Positions 55,883 through 64,000 of a DNA stretch of 64,000 nt are shown in pieces (the first letter of the stretch is position 1; each line of letters begins with the position of its first letter). The stretch covers positions 868,001-932,000 of the forward strand of contig JAIXMO010000002.1 in NCBI GenBank assembly GCA_025677825.1. Reading direction: 5' to 3'. The stretch comes from Helicostylum pulchrum. Lineage: Eukaryota; Mucoromycota; Mucoromycetes; Mucorales; Mucoraceae. The notes under the pieces are model-generated. The model searched no databases, was not told where the DNA came from, and saw only the letters and a list, made by a program, of their open reading frames with translations. The translations under genes were made by a program, and so were the position numbers.

Positions 55883-56923
55883 TAAAAAAGTACCATTTTT
55901 TTCAGTGTTTTTTTTGGTCTTCTTTTCCGTGGTTTTCACACCACGGAATGAAAGTCCTGACGTCCACGTAGACTATTCTATCCCTTCAAAGAAGGGATCT
56001 TATAAGAAAGCTAGAGATAAAGAAGTCAATACTGAAAATACCACTTTTATTTATAAAAAATGTCTCTCAACCCGCAAAATATACACTTTCAAGTTCGGTC
56101 CAACCAGTAACATTGATAGCAACATTTTCACTGTTTTCTTATTTTTCTTCATCATCAGATCCATATTGTACATATTCTTTGAATAAATCTAAATAATCAT
56201 TGCTGTCAGTTAGAAAATAATAAGCGAAGAAGAAGAAGAAAAAAACGAAAAAGACTTGCAGAAAAAAAAAAGATAAAATAAGTGATAAAATAGCACCCAC
56301 TTTTACTCATGTGATATATTTACTCATTATTATGTCATATTATACCATTATTTGTTTCATGTACTCGTGTTTATTGGTTAATCATTTTTATAGGTACTTG
56401 CTGCTCCAAACTCGATTCGCGAGTAAAGACTAAGTTGAGATGTGTCGTACTTTTTTTTTCTGTGCGTGATATGGAATATTATAGTCCCTCTTTTGGTACG
56501 GATACGCTTCAATCTTATTGCTAATAGAATAACCTTGGAATTTTGACAGAGAGATATGTCTTTAATCTTTTACGGCCGTTCGTGCCGAGTATCTTTTTTT
56601 TTGCAGCAGTGTTATGTAAAAGTTTTATTTTAAGCTAAAAAATAAACTGAAAAAAAGAAAAGAGTAGATTATTTATTGTTAAATTGTTGTTATTGCTGTT
56701 GTTCATTATCATGTTGATTGCAGTGAGTCCCTTTATTGTTCAAGTGCTTGATTTGAACCATAAAAAAAAAGTTGAAACCCAATTTAGCAATTCGGGGTTC
56801 TGACGTATAAAGAAGGTCTTCTTTTTTTGTCTTTTTTTTTTTTCCTTGCTTTCTTTCCTTTCTCTTCTTTTATAAAGATATATACACCCACACACACACA
56901 CACACACACACACAACACAAAAT
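55883..56923. other. Intergenic region before the Ssh4-like gene
   Basis: No supported gene. A hairpin-forming CCGTGGT...ACCACGG lies near 55930-55950. A (CA)n stretch of about 13 repeats at 56887-56914 precedes the ATG at 56924 and is probably in its leader. Confidence 0.4.
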
Positions 56924-58000
56924 ATGCAGTCAGCGTATACTTGGATATTCACTACAGGAATTATTGTATTCTTTGTAGTTATTATCGTTCTATTATTCTT
57001 TACTCGTTCACCTATTGAATTACCATTATCTTTTAATGGAGATTTAGAAGATATTCCTTCAGATTCCGAAGAAGAAATAAATAGCTTATCGGAAGATGCC
57101 CGGCTTAGTTATGAACGAGCTAATGGTAAACGTTATATAACATTAACAAAAAAGTATATAGACATGCATGCTAACTAAAGTTATATAGTCTGGCAAGAAC
57201 ACCATCCACCCAACAGTATTCCCACGGATATCACACCACCTCAATTTGTATCTATTCAAGAAAAAGGAGTATCTGCGTTTGAGTTTGAAGGAGAACCAGA
57301 AGCCAATTGTTATGTAGCAGGAAGAACAGAGATTCAATTTTTAGAAGGAGAGAATTGTGTACAGACAAATTTACCTTTACCTCGAAATCAAGAAGTATAT
57401 TATTGGGAAGCAAAATTATATGATATGCCTGAATCAACTATTGTATCGGTCGGTGTTGCAACAAAACCATTTCCTAGTTGGAGACTACCGGGTAAAAAAA
57501 AAAGTGCTTATATATATGCGATTTAATGTATAGTACTGATTTATTTGTTATATATTATAGGTTGGAATCGTTACTCGATTGGATACTTTTCAAATAACGG
57601 TACTAAATGCTTTAGTTCGCCATTTAATAGTAAACCTTATGGGCTACCTTATAAACATGGTGATGTAATTGGTATGGGATACAGACATCGCACAGGATCT
57701 GTATTTTTTACTAAAAATGGAAGAAAAATGGAAGAAGCCTATGCTGGATTAAGATGGAACTTATTTCCTACAATTGGAGCTAATGGACCTTGTCAAGTTC
57801 ATGTGAATTTAGGACAAATGGGTTTTGTGTTTGTGGAAGCTAATGTAAAGAAATGGGGTTTAGCACCTTCGCAAGGTACATTATCACCACCACCTGCATA
57901 TGGAACTGAACGAGATACCGTATTATTAGCAATGGGTACATCTACTGTTATTGATATGCCTCCTCGACCACCATCATACATTGAAAATTTATTAGATTAA
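56924..58000 (+). CDS. Ssh4/Ear1-like SPRY-domain ubiquitin-ligase adaptor
   Basis: Exons 56924-57125, 57189-57491 and 57561-58000 give 314 residues; introns are 63 and 69 nt, phase 1. The N-terminus has one membrane span, WIFTTGIIVFFVVIIVLLFF, followed by an acidic stretch DLEDIPSDSEEEINSL. The SPRY domain follows from about residue 85 to 265, with GVSAFEFEGEPEANCYVAGR, YYWEAKLYDMPE and GDVIGMGYRHRTGSVFFTKN. Two PY motifs, PPAY and PPSY, lie in the last 50 residues. Yeast Ssh4 and Ear1 share exactly this layout: they are endosomal or vacuolar membrane adaptors that bring the HECT ligase Rsp5, through PY motifs, to cargo. The role is inferred from the layout, which is distinctive. Confidence 0.9.
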
Positions 58001-58087
58001 AAGCATACTACTACCACTATTTTTTTTTTTGTATATATACACACTTTTTTTTTCTTTCTTTTTTTTATTAGTAGTAATGGTATTTTT

Positions 58088-58991
58088 TTACTTTTCAAAG
58101 AAATCATCCTCTACGTCTTCCTTCTTCGTATCTTCCATAACAATATCAGCTCCTTCGTCGATTGGTTCTTCTGGTTTAAGATCTCCTCTTTTAATCAACT
58201 TTTGTTTATATATTTCGCGATATTTCTTATTCAATAATTTTAAATCTTTATCACCATTTAATAACGATTCTTTGATTTCCTTTAATAATCCTTCTCTTCT
58301 CGCTTTGCTCTTTATGTCATCCTCTTTTTCTTCAGCGAAAAGGGAAACGTAAGGGACAGTTTTAGGATAATGCTACAACACATAAAACGTTACTAAACAA
58401 AATAAAATAAAACATCAAAAAAAAACATATCATACTTACAAGGACATATAATAACTTGATCTCTTGTTCGTCCAACTTATCTTGAAGGCGGGCTTTTTTT
58501 GTTTCATCACTTTCTCCGTCTAATGCTGCTTTTGCTTGCTTTACTTTTCTTTCAAGCTTTTTACGTTCTTTTTTAAAATAAAAATTACACGTTAAATTTA
58601 ACTTTATACATTTACAAAAAAAAAAAGCAAAGAGAGACTTACCAAAATGCTTTACCATATGATACTTTGTAGCATGACTACGTTCAGCTTCATCAATAAC
58701 TTTCTCACCTAATTCTAATTCTAATGCACGTAAACGTCTTTTTGATTCTGTAATGACTTGAGCAGAGACATTCTTTCCCTACATAGAAAGTTAGTTTTAT
58801 TTTATTTTTTTTTAAAAAAAAAAGTGTTGATTCATTATCTATATATTTTTTACCTTGGCTAAAGTACGCTTTACATCTCTAATTCTCTTTTTAATCTTAC
58901 TAGCACTAAGAGGTATATCTTCAGTTTGGTTTCTTGTTCTCACAAATGTAGACTTTGGTTTCCCGTATTGTTGTTGTGGTTGTGTTTTCAT
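58088..58991 (-). CDS. EFG1: rRNA-processing protein Efg1-like
   Basis: Four exons (58991-58854, 58778-58643, 58567-58440, 58372-58088) give 228 residues; introns are GT-AG of 75, 75 and 67 nt. The protein is basic and helical: PLSASKIKKRIRDVKRTLAK, RRLRALELELGEKVIDEAER, HATKYHMVKHFERKKLERKV and then FAEEKEDDIKSKARREGLLK. The tail is acidic (EPIDEGADIVMEDTKKED). This order of segments is that of the Efg1 nucleolar family, required for early cleavage of pre-rRNA and 40S maturation. It is unrelated to the Candida transcription factor of the same symbol. The gene converges with the Ssh4-like gene, only 87 bases apart. Confidence 0.9.
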
Positions 58992-59559
58992 TTTTCTGTT
59001 GTATAACTTGTTATTTTTTTCTAAAACAAGAAAGAAAAAAAAATCGAAAAAGTCGTAAAAGTAAAGCAAAAAACCTGACATTTAAAAAAGATGTACAGTC
59101 ACTTTTCTAAATGTGTGGCTTACTCTCTTTTTATATCCCTTATTTATGCACCACATCCAAACAAAAAAGGCAGGTGGTATATTTGATTCAAACAACTTGG
59201 AGGGAATCTGAAAGTAGAATAGACGAGAGTATGTACCGGGTTAACAAAAGAAAATAGAAATACATGTTGTTGATAGAGACATCATCCGCGAAGGAACATA
59301 TACAAATCATGATATTTGTACTTTTCCTTTTTCCAGTCATCAAGTTTTGAAACAAGTTGAAACGATATTTTTGATGTAACAACATTTACGTAAAAAATGA
59401 TTAAATAGATCATAAATATTTTATTCTACAGAATAGTTAATCACTTTCTTTCTCTTTCTCATTTTTTATCAACTATGTATACCAGTAAGTATTTTATAAT
59501 GTTCATCTTTTAAACCAGCTTATATCTTATATTCTTTTATACTCTGCTTTTCTTTAGCG
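58992..59559. other. Intergenic region after the Efg1-like gene start
   Basis: The left end should hold the Efg1-like promoter. An ATG at 59475, preceded by a C/T-rich leader and followed by GTAAGT, looks like the first exon of a plus-strand gene, but no convincing second exon fits it. Confidence 0.3.
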
Positions 59560-59866
59560 CTTTTGTTTTCTTTATACCCTTACAAACGGATATGCTTTAA
59601 AGAAACCACCTTACTTAAGAGCACTTCCTGCTCAAATGTATACTTCAAACCGACTGCGATACCGTACAAATATATGGGCTAAAGAAGCAATCGACAGCAT
59701 AGAATCTACAAGCCAGAGCGAAGGCGTCAAAATTGCTTGCAGAAATGTCACAAATTTACTTGTATCAAGGTTGTTAAACAACTACGTATCTAACAACCGT
59801 GTACAAGTCGAAGTCACTTTAATCATCGAAGATATACGGCCATACATTTATAATTGTATACTATGA
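59560..59866 (+). pseudogene. Possible exon or remnant of an unknown plus-strand gene
   Basis: After an acceptor-like TTTCTTTAG a frame is open to TGA at 59866, including KKPPYLRALPAQ, MYTSNRLRYRTNIWAKEAID and VSNNRVQVEVTLIIEDIRPY. Composition is protein-like, but the frame does not join cleanly to the ATG at 59475, and no family is recognised. It may be a broken gene copy. Confidence 0.3.
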
Positions 59867-60159
59867 AAACGAAACATCGTATTGTACAGGTGTTATTGTT
59901 GGTATAAACAAACGGTGTTTAAGTGACGCTGACGAGACTACTTCTATCGCTTCATCACCAAAGTTGATAGAAAGATGTCAAATGTAATATTAAAAAATAT
60001 TTGTCGAGAAACTACTTTTAGGGTATACTAAAGAGTTTTATTATAGTGTTAAACTACCAAAAGAAATCAGTTATAAAAGATAATAAAGAAAATAACCACC
60101 TTGCTATCTATAAACACTAATTCATGTATTTAGGATCCTCTACTCCTTGGATCAGTTAA
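59867..60159. other. Spacer between gene remnants
   Basis: AT-rich sequence with no supported feature. Confidence 0.3.
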
Positions 60160-60351
60160 AAAAGGAGAGTTCAAACAAAAAATATATCCATATTGGCAGA
60201 AATATTACTTGGTTTACGCAGCTTATCAGAGCCTAAAGATATAACAGAGCTGAATTTCAAAGATACTTTTCTAAACGAGTATCAAAAGGGAAGCAATTCG
60301 GTTTGTTTTGGGCTCTCCCGAAATATCTTTAATTCACAGACCACCAGGTAA
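60160..60351 (+). pseudogene. Coding-like fragment, possible exon of a decayed gene
   Basis: An open frame without ATG reads ILAEILLGLRSLSEPKDITE and LNFKDTFLNEYQKGSNSV, clearly protein-like, and ends at a donor-like AG-GTAATA. The possible downstream exon after an AAATAG acceptor stops almost at once. No family is recognised. It is most likely one exon of a decayed gene. Confidence 0.35.
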
Positions 60352-60544
60352 TAAATATCCGCAAATCACATCTTAATAATTTTATACTAAATAACTTTTA
60401 TTATAAAAATAGGTCCAACTAAAGGATTGTTAGCTAAAATAAAATAAAGAGAACAGTTATAGTAGAATTACCGCTAAAGGTTGGCACCAATGATTCAAAG
60501 TAATAAAACAAGATAATAATAATAATAAAAGGCTTGAGAAAAAA

Positions 60545-60887
60545 CTAAGCTATGAAGAAGCAGGTCATTTTATACTTTAGAATATTTGAGAGTGAAATAA
60601 AAAGAGGTAAAAAAAATATTGATGATACGATGCTTGGTAAAGTATTCTTAGAGGTGAAGATTGCGTCGGACGTCAAGATGTGAACGCTGGATGTAATTTC
60701 ATCCGGAAGGTCTTGAATAGACGAGCCAAGGAACAAACGATATGACCCAATAGATACTGTCTTCGATTGCAAGTGTGTTTTTTTTAGGTGCAGTACATGT
60801 GTTCCAGTGAATTTTGTAAGCAAAAGCAAAGGCGCTTTGTAAGAAATTGGAGACATATAAGATAATATCAGGAGATAGCTTGGTCAT
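60545..60887 (-). pseudogene. Possible broken F-box-like gene
   Basis: ATG 60887 begins MTKLSPDIILYVSNFLQ, which resembles the first helix of an F-box (Leu-Pro/Ser-x-x-Ile/Leu-Leu). The frame degenerates after about 35 residues, while an overlapping frame ending at 60545 continues with IQDLPDEITSSVHILTSDAI. A frameshift could join them. The F-box match is short and weak. Confidence 0.25.
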
Positions 60888-61584
60888 AATTGGATAAGAA
60901 AGGATGAATTAAAAAATGTTTTTTTTTTGCAAGTGCATAGGAAAACATTATATACTATACTGCAAGTAATGTTCTTTGTTTCGGCCCTCATTTTATTGTT
61001 ATCAAAAACAAAAAATCGGTTTCATGCATATTTTACTCCATGAAATGAAAAGCCTATTTTTATACAGTTTACCTTCCCTTTCAATTTTGCCAAGTCTTTT
61101 TTTTTTTTTTTTTCACAGTGAACATGTTAAAGCCCCATCCACCCAACAACTTTTTACGAAATATAAACAAACTAGGTAAATTGGGTAAACAAATAAACTC
61201 ATAATTAAAGATTAGTAAGTTAAAACGACGCCCCATCCCACACACCTTTTTTTTTTTTCTTTTTTTTTTTACGTAACTCACAAATATAAACAAAGCTGTC
61301 AAAACAACTTTGTACACTTTTGTAAAATTGCCAAGTCCAAATTTGGTAGTAGAAATTAAGCCTTTGCAGTCCTTTAAAAAAACACATTTGAACTATATTT
61401 TTTTTTGTAGGGGAAAAGGATTAAATAAAATAAAATTTTAAAAACTAAAAGGAGGGAGGGAGTGTGGGCGTGTGGTTGTGTGGTTTTTTTTTTTTTTTTT
61501 TCTTGAAAAAAAGCTATACCACAACTTCATTGCTTATCATTCTCGGTCACCTATATAAAGGGAGGTTACAAATGTCAAAAGTGT

Positions 61585-61603
61585 GAAGTTTCTCGAAACA
61601 TTC
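61585..61603. promoter_or_regulatory. Heat-shock-element-like array
   Basis: GAAGTTTCTCGAAACATTC contains GAAnnTTCnnGAA, three perfect alternating units of the heat-shock element, plus a fourth TTC with one extra base of spacing. A second site, TTCTAGAA, lies at 61659-61666. A TATA-like CTATATAAAG is at 61551-61560. In the minus direction the order is HSE, HSE array, TATA. Confidence 0.4.
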
Positions 61604-62015
61604 CCTCCTGTGTTGGACGTGGGAGGGGGGTGGGTAGAGGACACCCGCACGGCTATACTTCTAGAAAACGGAGGGGTAGGTGTTGGTCTATTTTTTGTGT
61701 TTTTTTAAGATGCTTTTTTTTTTTGGACTGCCATTCATAAAGGTATGTGAGAAGTAAATAGGGCATGTATGACGTTTTATTTTGCCACATGAATTAAATA
61801 AATGCAGATATTTTAGTGCATGAAAACAAGTATAAATATTTAGCTGTATGTGAAAAAAAAAGTAGCATTGTATAATTTATGATAAAATAGACTTTTTTTT
61901 TTTTTTTCCTTTCTCTTCCTTTTCTTCGTCTTTTAAAAATGATTTCATATATTAGAAAATACGTATTCTATAATATGTGCACATCTTTCAGAAGAAGTTT
62001 TCCTGTGATATGCTG

Positions 62016-62035
62016 GTGCAAACGGATACGGTTCG
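62016..62035 (+). repeat. Second copy of the 20-bp motif found at 10001
   Basis: GTGCAAACGGATACGGTTCG differs from the 10001-10020 copy at two positions. Both are preceded by TGCT plus one base. A longer shared element was not detected by eye. Confidence 0.5.
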
Positions 62036-62759
62036 CTTAAAACTGGAGTAACCGCAGCAAATAAAAGGTAAATGCACGGCACTTTTTTTTTTTTTTAATA
62101 AACCTTGTAAATTAACCGTGTATCAAAACAAACGTTGAATTGAAGAAACCGCGGCAGTAAGTTTCTTTTTTTAAACAAAAAATAGAATCAATTTACTTAG
62201 TTTTTACTTATAGCAATTGGAGGAAGAGAGAGATTACTGTAAGTATAATGAGATATGAAACAAATTTATTATTCCCTTTTTTATCCCTTTTTGTCATAAT
62301 CCGATATTCAATAAGTATGACCTTGTATCTTATACTTCTTCATTTATTAGCTCCTTTATTCCCCTACCGTCGGTATCGTGTAGTAGCTTGGAGGAAGACG
62401 AACTCGGCCTTTGGGTTCAGGAATTGGTTCTGGAAACGCGTGCCGTTCATTTTTTCTGAGGGATAATCGGCACAAGAACAGGTACGTGATAAGTAATACG
62501 TGTCACTTTTTTTTTCTCTTCTAAACGTGTAAATAGAACGTATGCCAAGGCTGACTTCTTTTGGCCCATTTCCAACCTAGAGCCACATGATTGGTTGGTT
62601 TGATAGGGCTGGGATACGCATGAAACTTGCTGTCATTCCCTATTTTTACGAATGGAATTTTTTCCTCCCTCCTTTACCTATGATACAGGTACAGAAGTGT
62701 TTGCCAAATCGCCAACACCCCTCAAAATAATATCCGGACCGTCTCAAGACTTTCATTGC

Positions 62760-62800
62760 TACTAAAGTCGTTATTAATTGAATTAATAACGACTTTAGTA
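62760..62800. repeat. Perfect inverted repeat, 20-bp arms, 1-nt centre
   Basis: The arm TACTAAAGTCGTTATTAATT (62760-62779) is followed by one G and its exact reverse complement (62781-62800). Chance occurrence of perfect 20-bp arms is very unlikely. The right arm is read through by the coding frame of the adjoining pseudogene. Confidence 0.95.
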
Positions 62801-63422
62801 CCATCAAATTTGAAGGTATGACCAAGTTACAATTTCCTATAATTCAAGTAATGGGTTTTGAGGCGATCATTTATGTTCTTAGTTTTTCCTCTCCAGGTCT
62901 ATATACTGTGCAAAAGGCACACAAAATGAATTTTCCAGTATCTCTAAAGGACCTTCTTATAGGAGGTATACCAAGGACTCCTCTTGATTGAAGTAAGTTA
63001 GTTTAACACTTGAAATTTATGTAAAAAAAAAGTTTGACATATTTATATATTTCATTTAGAAACTTTCATGTGCACTTGTACAACAAACACAAGTTCCTAA
63101 AAGAAAGAGTAGAAAAATATAGTGAAGCAGACTTTATTATAAAATTCTGGAGCTACATCTTCAAGTCTTTTTTCGAGGAAACTGCGCTTACGACTTTCTG
63201 GTAAACATCTATTAAATTTCACCAAAGTTTACAGTGATGAATAACCAATACAATTTATATAACTATAGGGTTTATACGATCACGGATGTCTATAAAGAAG
63301 AAGATCTAAAGAAGAAGCTAGACTTTAGAATCGGAATTTTTTCTCCCTCTTTCTCTTTCACTTATGATACTGGCACAGGAGAATTTGCTAAACCGTTCAC
63401 TCCGCATCTCACTAGGTGTTGA
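62782..63422 (+). pseudogene. Three-exon remnant of an unknown gene, 5' truncated
   Basis: Exon-like blocks are 62782-62991, 63060-63200 and 63269-63422. The first reads FEGMTKLQFPIIQVMGFEAI and LYTVQKAHKMNFPVSLKDLL, then hits TGA just before a GTAAGT donor; a one-base loss there would explain the stop, since the next block enters in the phase that this would require. The second reads NFHVHLYNKHKFLKERVEKY and the third VYTITDVYKEEDLKKKLDFR. The junction between blocks two and three is a clean GT-AG with matching phase. The 5' part is missing: the frame begins exactly at the centre of the 62760 palindrome. The family is not recognised. Confidence 0.55.
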
Positions 63423-63824
63423 CCAGTTGGACAAACAACACAAAACACCATCAAAATACTACTCCGATGGACTTATGTCCGGTAATTAATGTGGCTTCCT
63501 ATACTTCAAGCCGCTACAGTATATTTCACCTAGAAATTGTCAAAGAAGGCTTTTTTAAATAAAATAAAAATTATTGCATGATTTAATAGTTTGACACGAA
63601 GGTGTCATGCCAAAAAGGAAAAAAAAAAAAGAAAAAATACGCGTTCCTTCCACAGTCACGATAAAGAAGAAAGGGGATCAATCTATCTTTTTTTTTTTTT
63701 ACTACTTGCTACACATACATACGAAAAAAAAAGGGAATATCTCTTCTTCTTTTTTTTGGCTTGTTTTTTTTCTCTCGTTTTAGTTTGCGTATATATACAT
63801 TCAGAGTATTTTTCTATAAAATAC
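63423..63824. other. Promoter region of the last ORF
   Basis: AT-rich, ending in C/T-rich sequence and a TATATATAC box near 63790, 35 bases before the ATG at 63825. No other gene is seen. Confidence 0.4.
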
Positions 63825-63965
63825 ATGTCAAGGTCCTACTGGGATACCCCACTTTTACCATTCATTAACATGGATAATGTACATTTAAAAAGAAGTCGAT
63901 CAAACGATGCTCTTGACAGAAGTTTTAAGCGATCGAAACCTTATTCTACAGATTCACCAAAGTAA
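63825..63965 (+). CDS. Small unknown ORF, 46 residues, may continue past the window
   Basis: ATG 63825 follows a TATA-like box and a C/T-rich stretch. The frame, MSRSYWDTPLLPFINMDNV then a basic Ser/Arg/Lys-rich part with SFKRSKPYS, ends in TAA at 63965. CCAAA-GTAAAAAA at its end could instead be a splice donor, in which case the gene continues to the right of the window. No family is recognised. Confidence 0.45.
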   Translation: MSRSYWDTPLLPFINMDNVHLKRSRSNDALDRSFKRSKPYSTDSPK

Positions 63966-64000
63966 AAAACAAAAAACAAAAAAGCAGCAGCAGCAGCCAA

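Larger units (their letters stand above)
60888..62759. other. Intergenic region with GC-richer island and heat-shock-like elements
   Basis: No supported gene. Around 61440-61700 the sequence is richer in G and C than its surroundings (GGAGGGAGGGAG, GTGGGAGGGGGGTGGG) and contains heat-shock-element-like sites reported separately. Frames such as 61081-61317 (minus) and 62248-62466 (plus) start with hydrophobic stretches but lead nowhere. Confidence 0.35.

Noticed and set aside
56740..57018. Frames containing a Cys-Val or Thr-His run
   Set aside because: Produced by the CA microsatellite in the leader of the Ssh4-like gene.
1..64000. tRNA, 5S rRNA, snRNA and CRISPR arrays
   Set aside because: Read for B-box/T-loop words, U6-like starts and regularly spaced direct repeats; none was convincing. 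A covariance-model scan would be decisive.

Overview
This window looks like nuclear DNA of an early-diverging filamentous fungus, most likely Mucoromycota (Mucorales-like). It is AT-rich with abundant A/T homopolymers, and its genes have many short introns (mostly about 50-90 nt). The gene set is fungal: an ENA-type Na+/K+ P-ATPase, a velvet regulator, Atg15-, Mkt1-, Slm1-, Sec2-, Ssh4- and Efg1-like proteins. No tRNA, rRNA, CRISPR or bacterial-type operon was seen. Exon structures were built by hand by matching GT-AG (once GC-AG) junctions to reading frame and family conservation; no search or alignment program was run.

Layout, left to right. 1-1903 (-): Slm1-like F-BAR/PH protein cut by the window edge. 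3125-6235 (+): ENA ATPase. 6644-8003 (-): unknown membrane protein with a probable homopolymer frameshift. 9302-9547 (-): two-exon small subunit of serine palmitoyltransferase. 10425-12323 (-): large unknown membrane protein. 13884-14255 (-): orphan fragment of an ATR/Mec1-type kinase. 15490-17076 (-): Atg15-type lipase in six exons. 17.4-20.2 kb: poorly resolved accessory DNA with a degenerate tandem repeat of about 148 bp. 20263-22507 (+): three-exon protein of an unknown, apparently expanded family. 22883-23905 (+): glyoxalase II with a GC-AG intron. 23945-32614 (-): a 2866-residue CH-like / spectrin-like / GAS2 (GAR) protein, the most striking gene here. 33975-39365 (-): ribosomal protein uS17, a PPR protein, a small unknown protein and Mkt1. 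39.6-42.7 kb: no gene recognised. 42733-44534 (+): MFS transporter. 46654-50312 (+): Sec2-like Rab exchange factor and a velvet protein. 50418-53951 (-): Dbp9/DDX56 helicase and uS19. 54.0-56.9 kb: a degraded paralogue of the 20 kb gene and a candidate 523-bp inverted-repeat element. 56924-58991: Ssh4-like adaptor (+) convergent with Efg1-like protein (-). 59.5-63.4 kb: broken gene fragments, a perfect 20-bp inverted repeat and a heat-shock-element-like cluster. 63825-63965 (+): a small ORF that may continue past the right edge.

The housekeeping genes fall into familiar functions: plasma-membrane and ion homeostasis (Slm1-like, ENA, Ssh4-like), sphingolipid synthesis (SPT small subunit), vacuolar lipid turnover (Atg15-like), polarised secretion (Sec2-like), ribosome production (uS17, uS19, Dbp9, Efg1), post-transcriptional control (Mkt1, PPR) and development (velvet). 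They do not form one pathway. The novelty lies in the giant CH-GAR protein and in the decaying lineage-specific genes around 17-20 kb and 54-63 kb.
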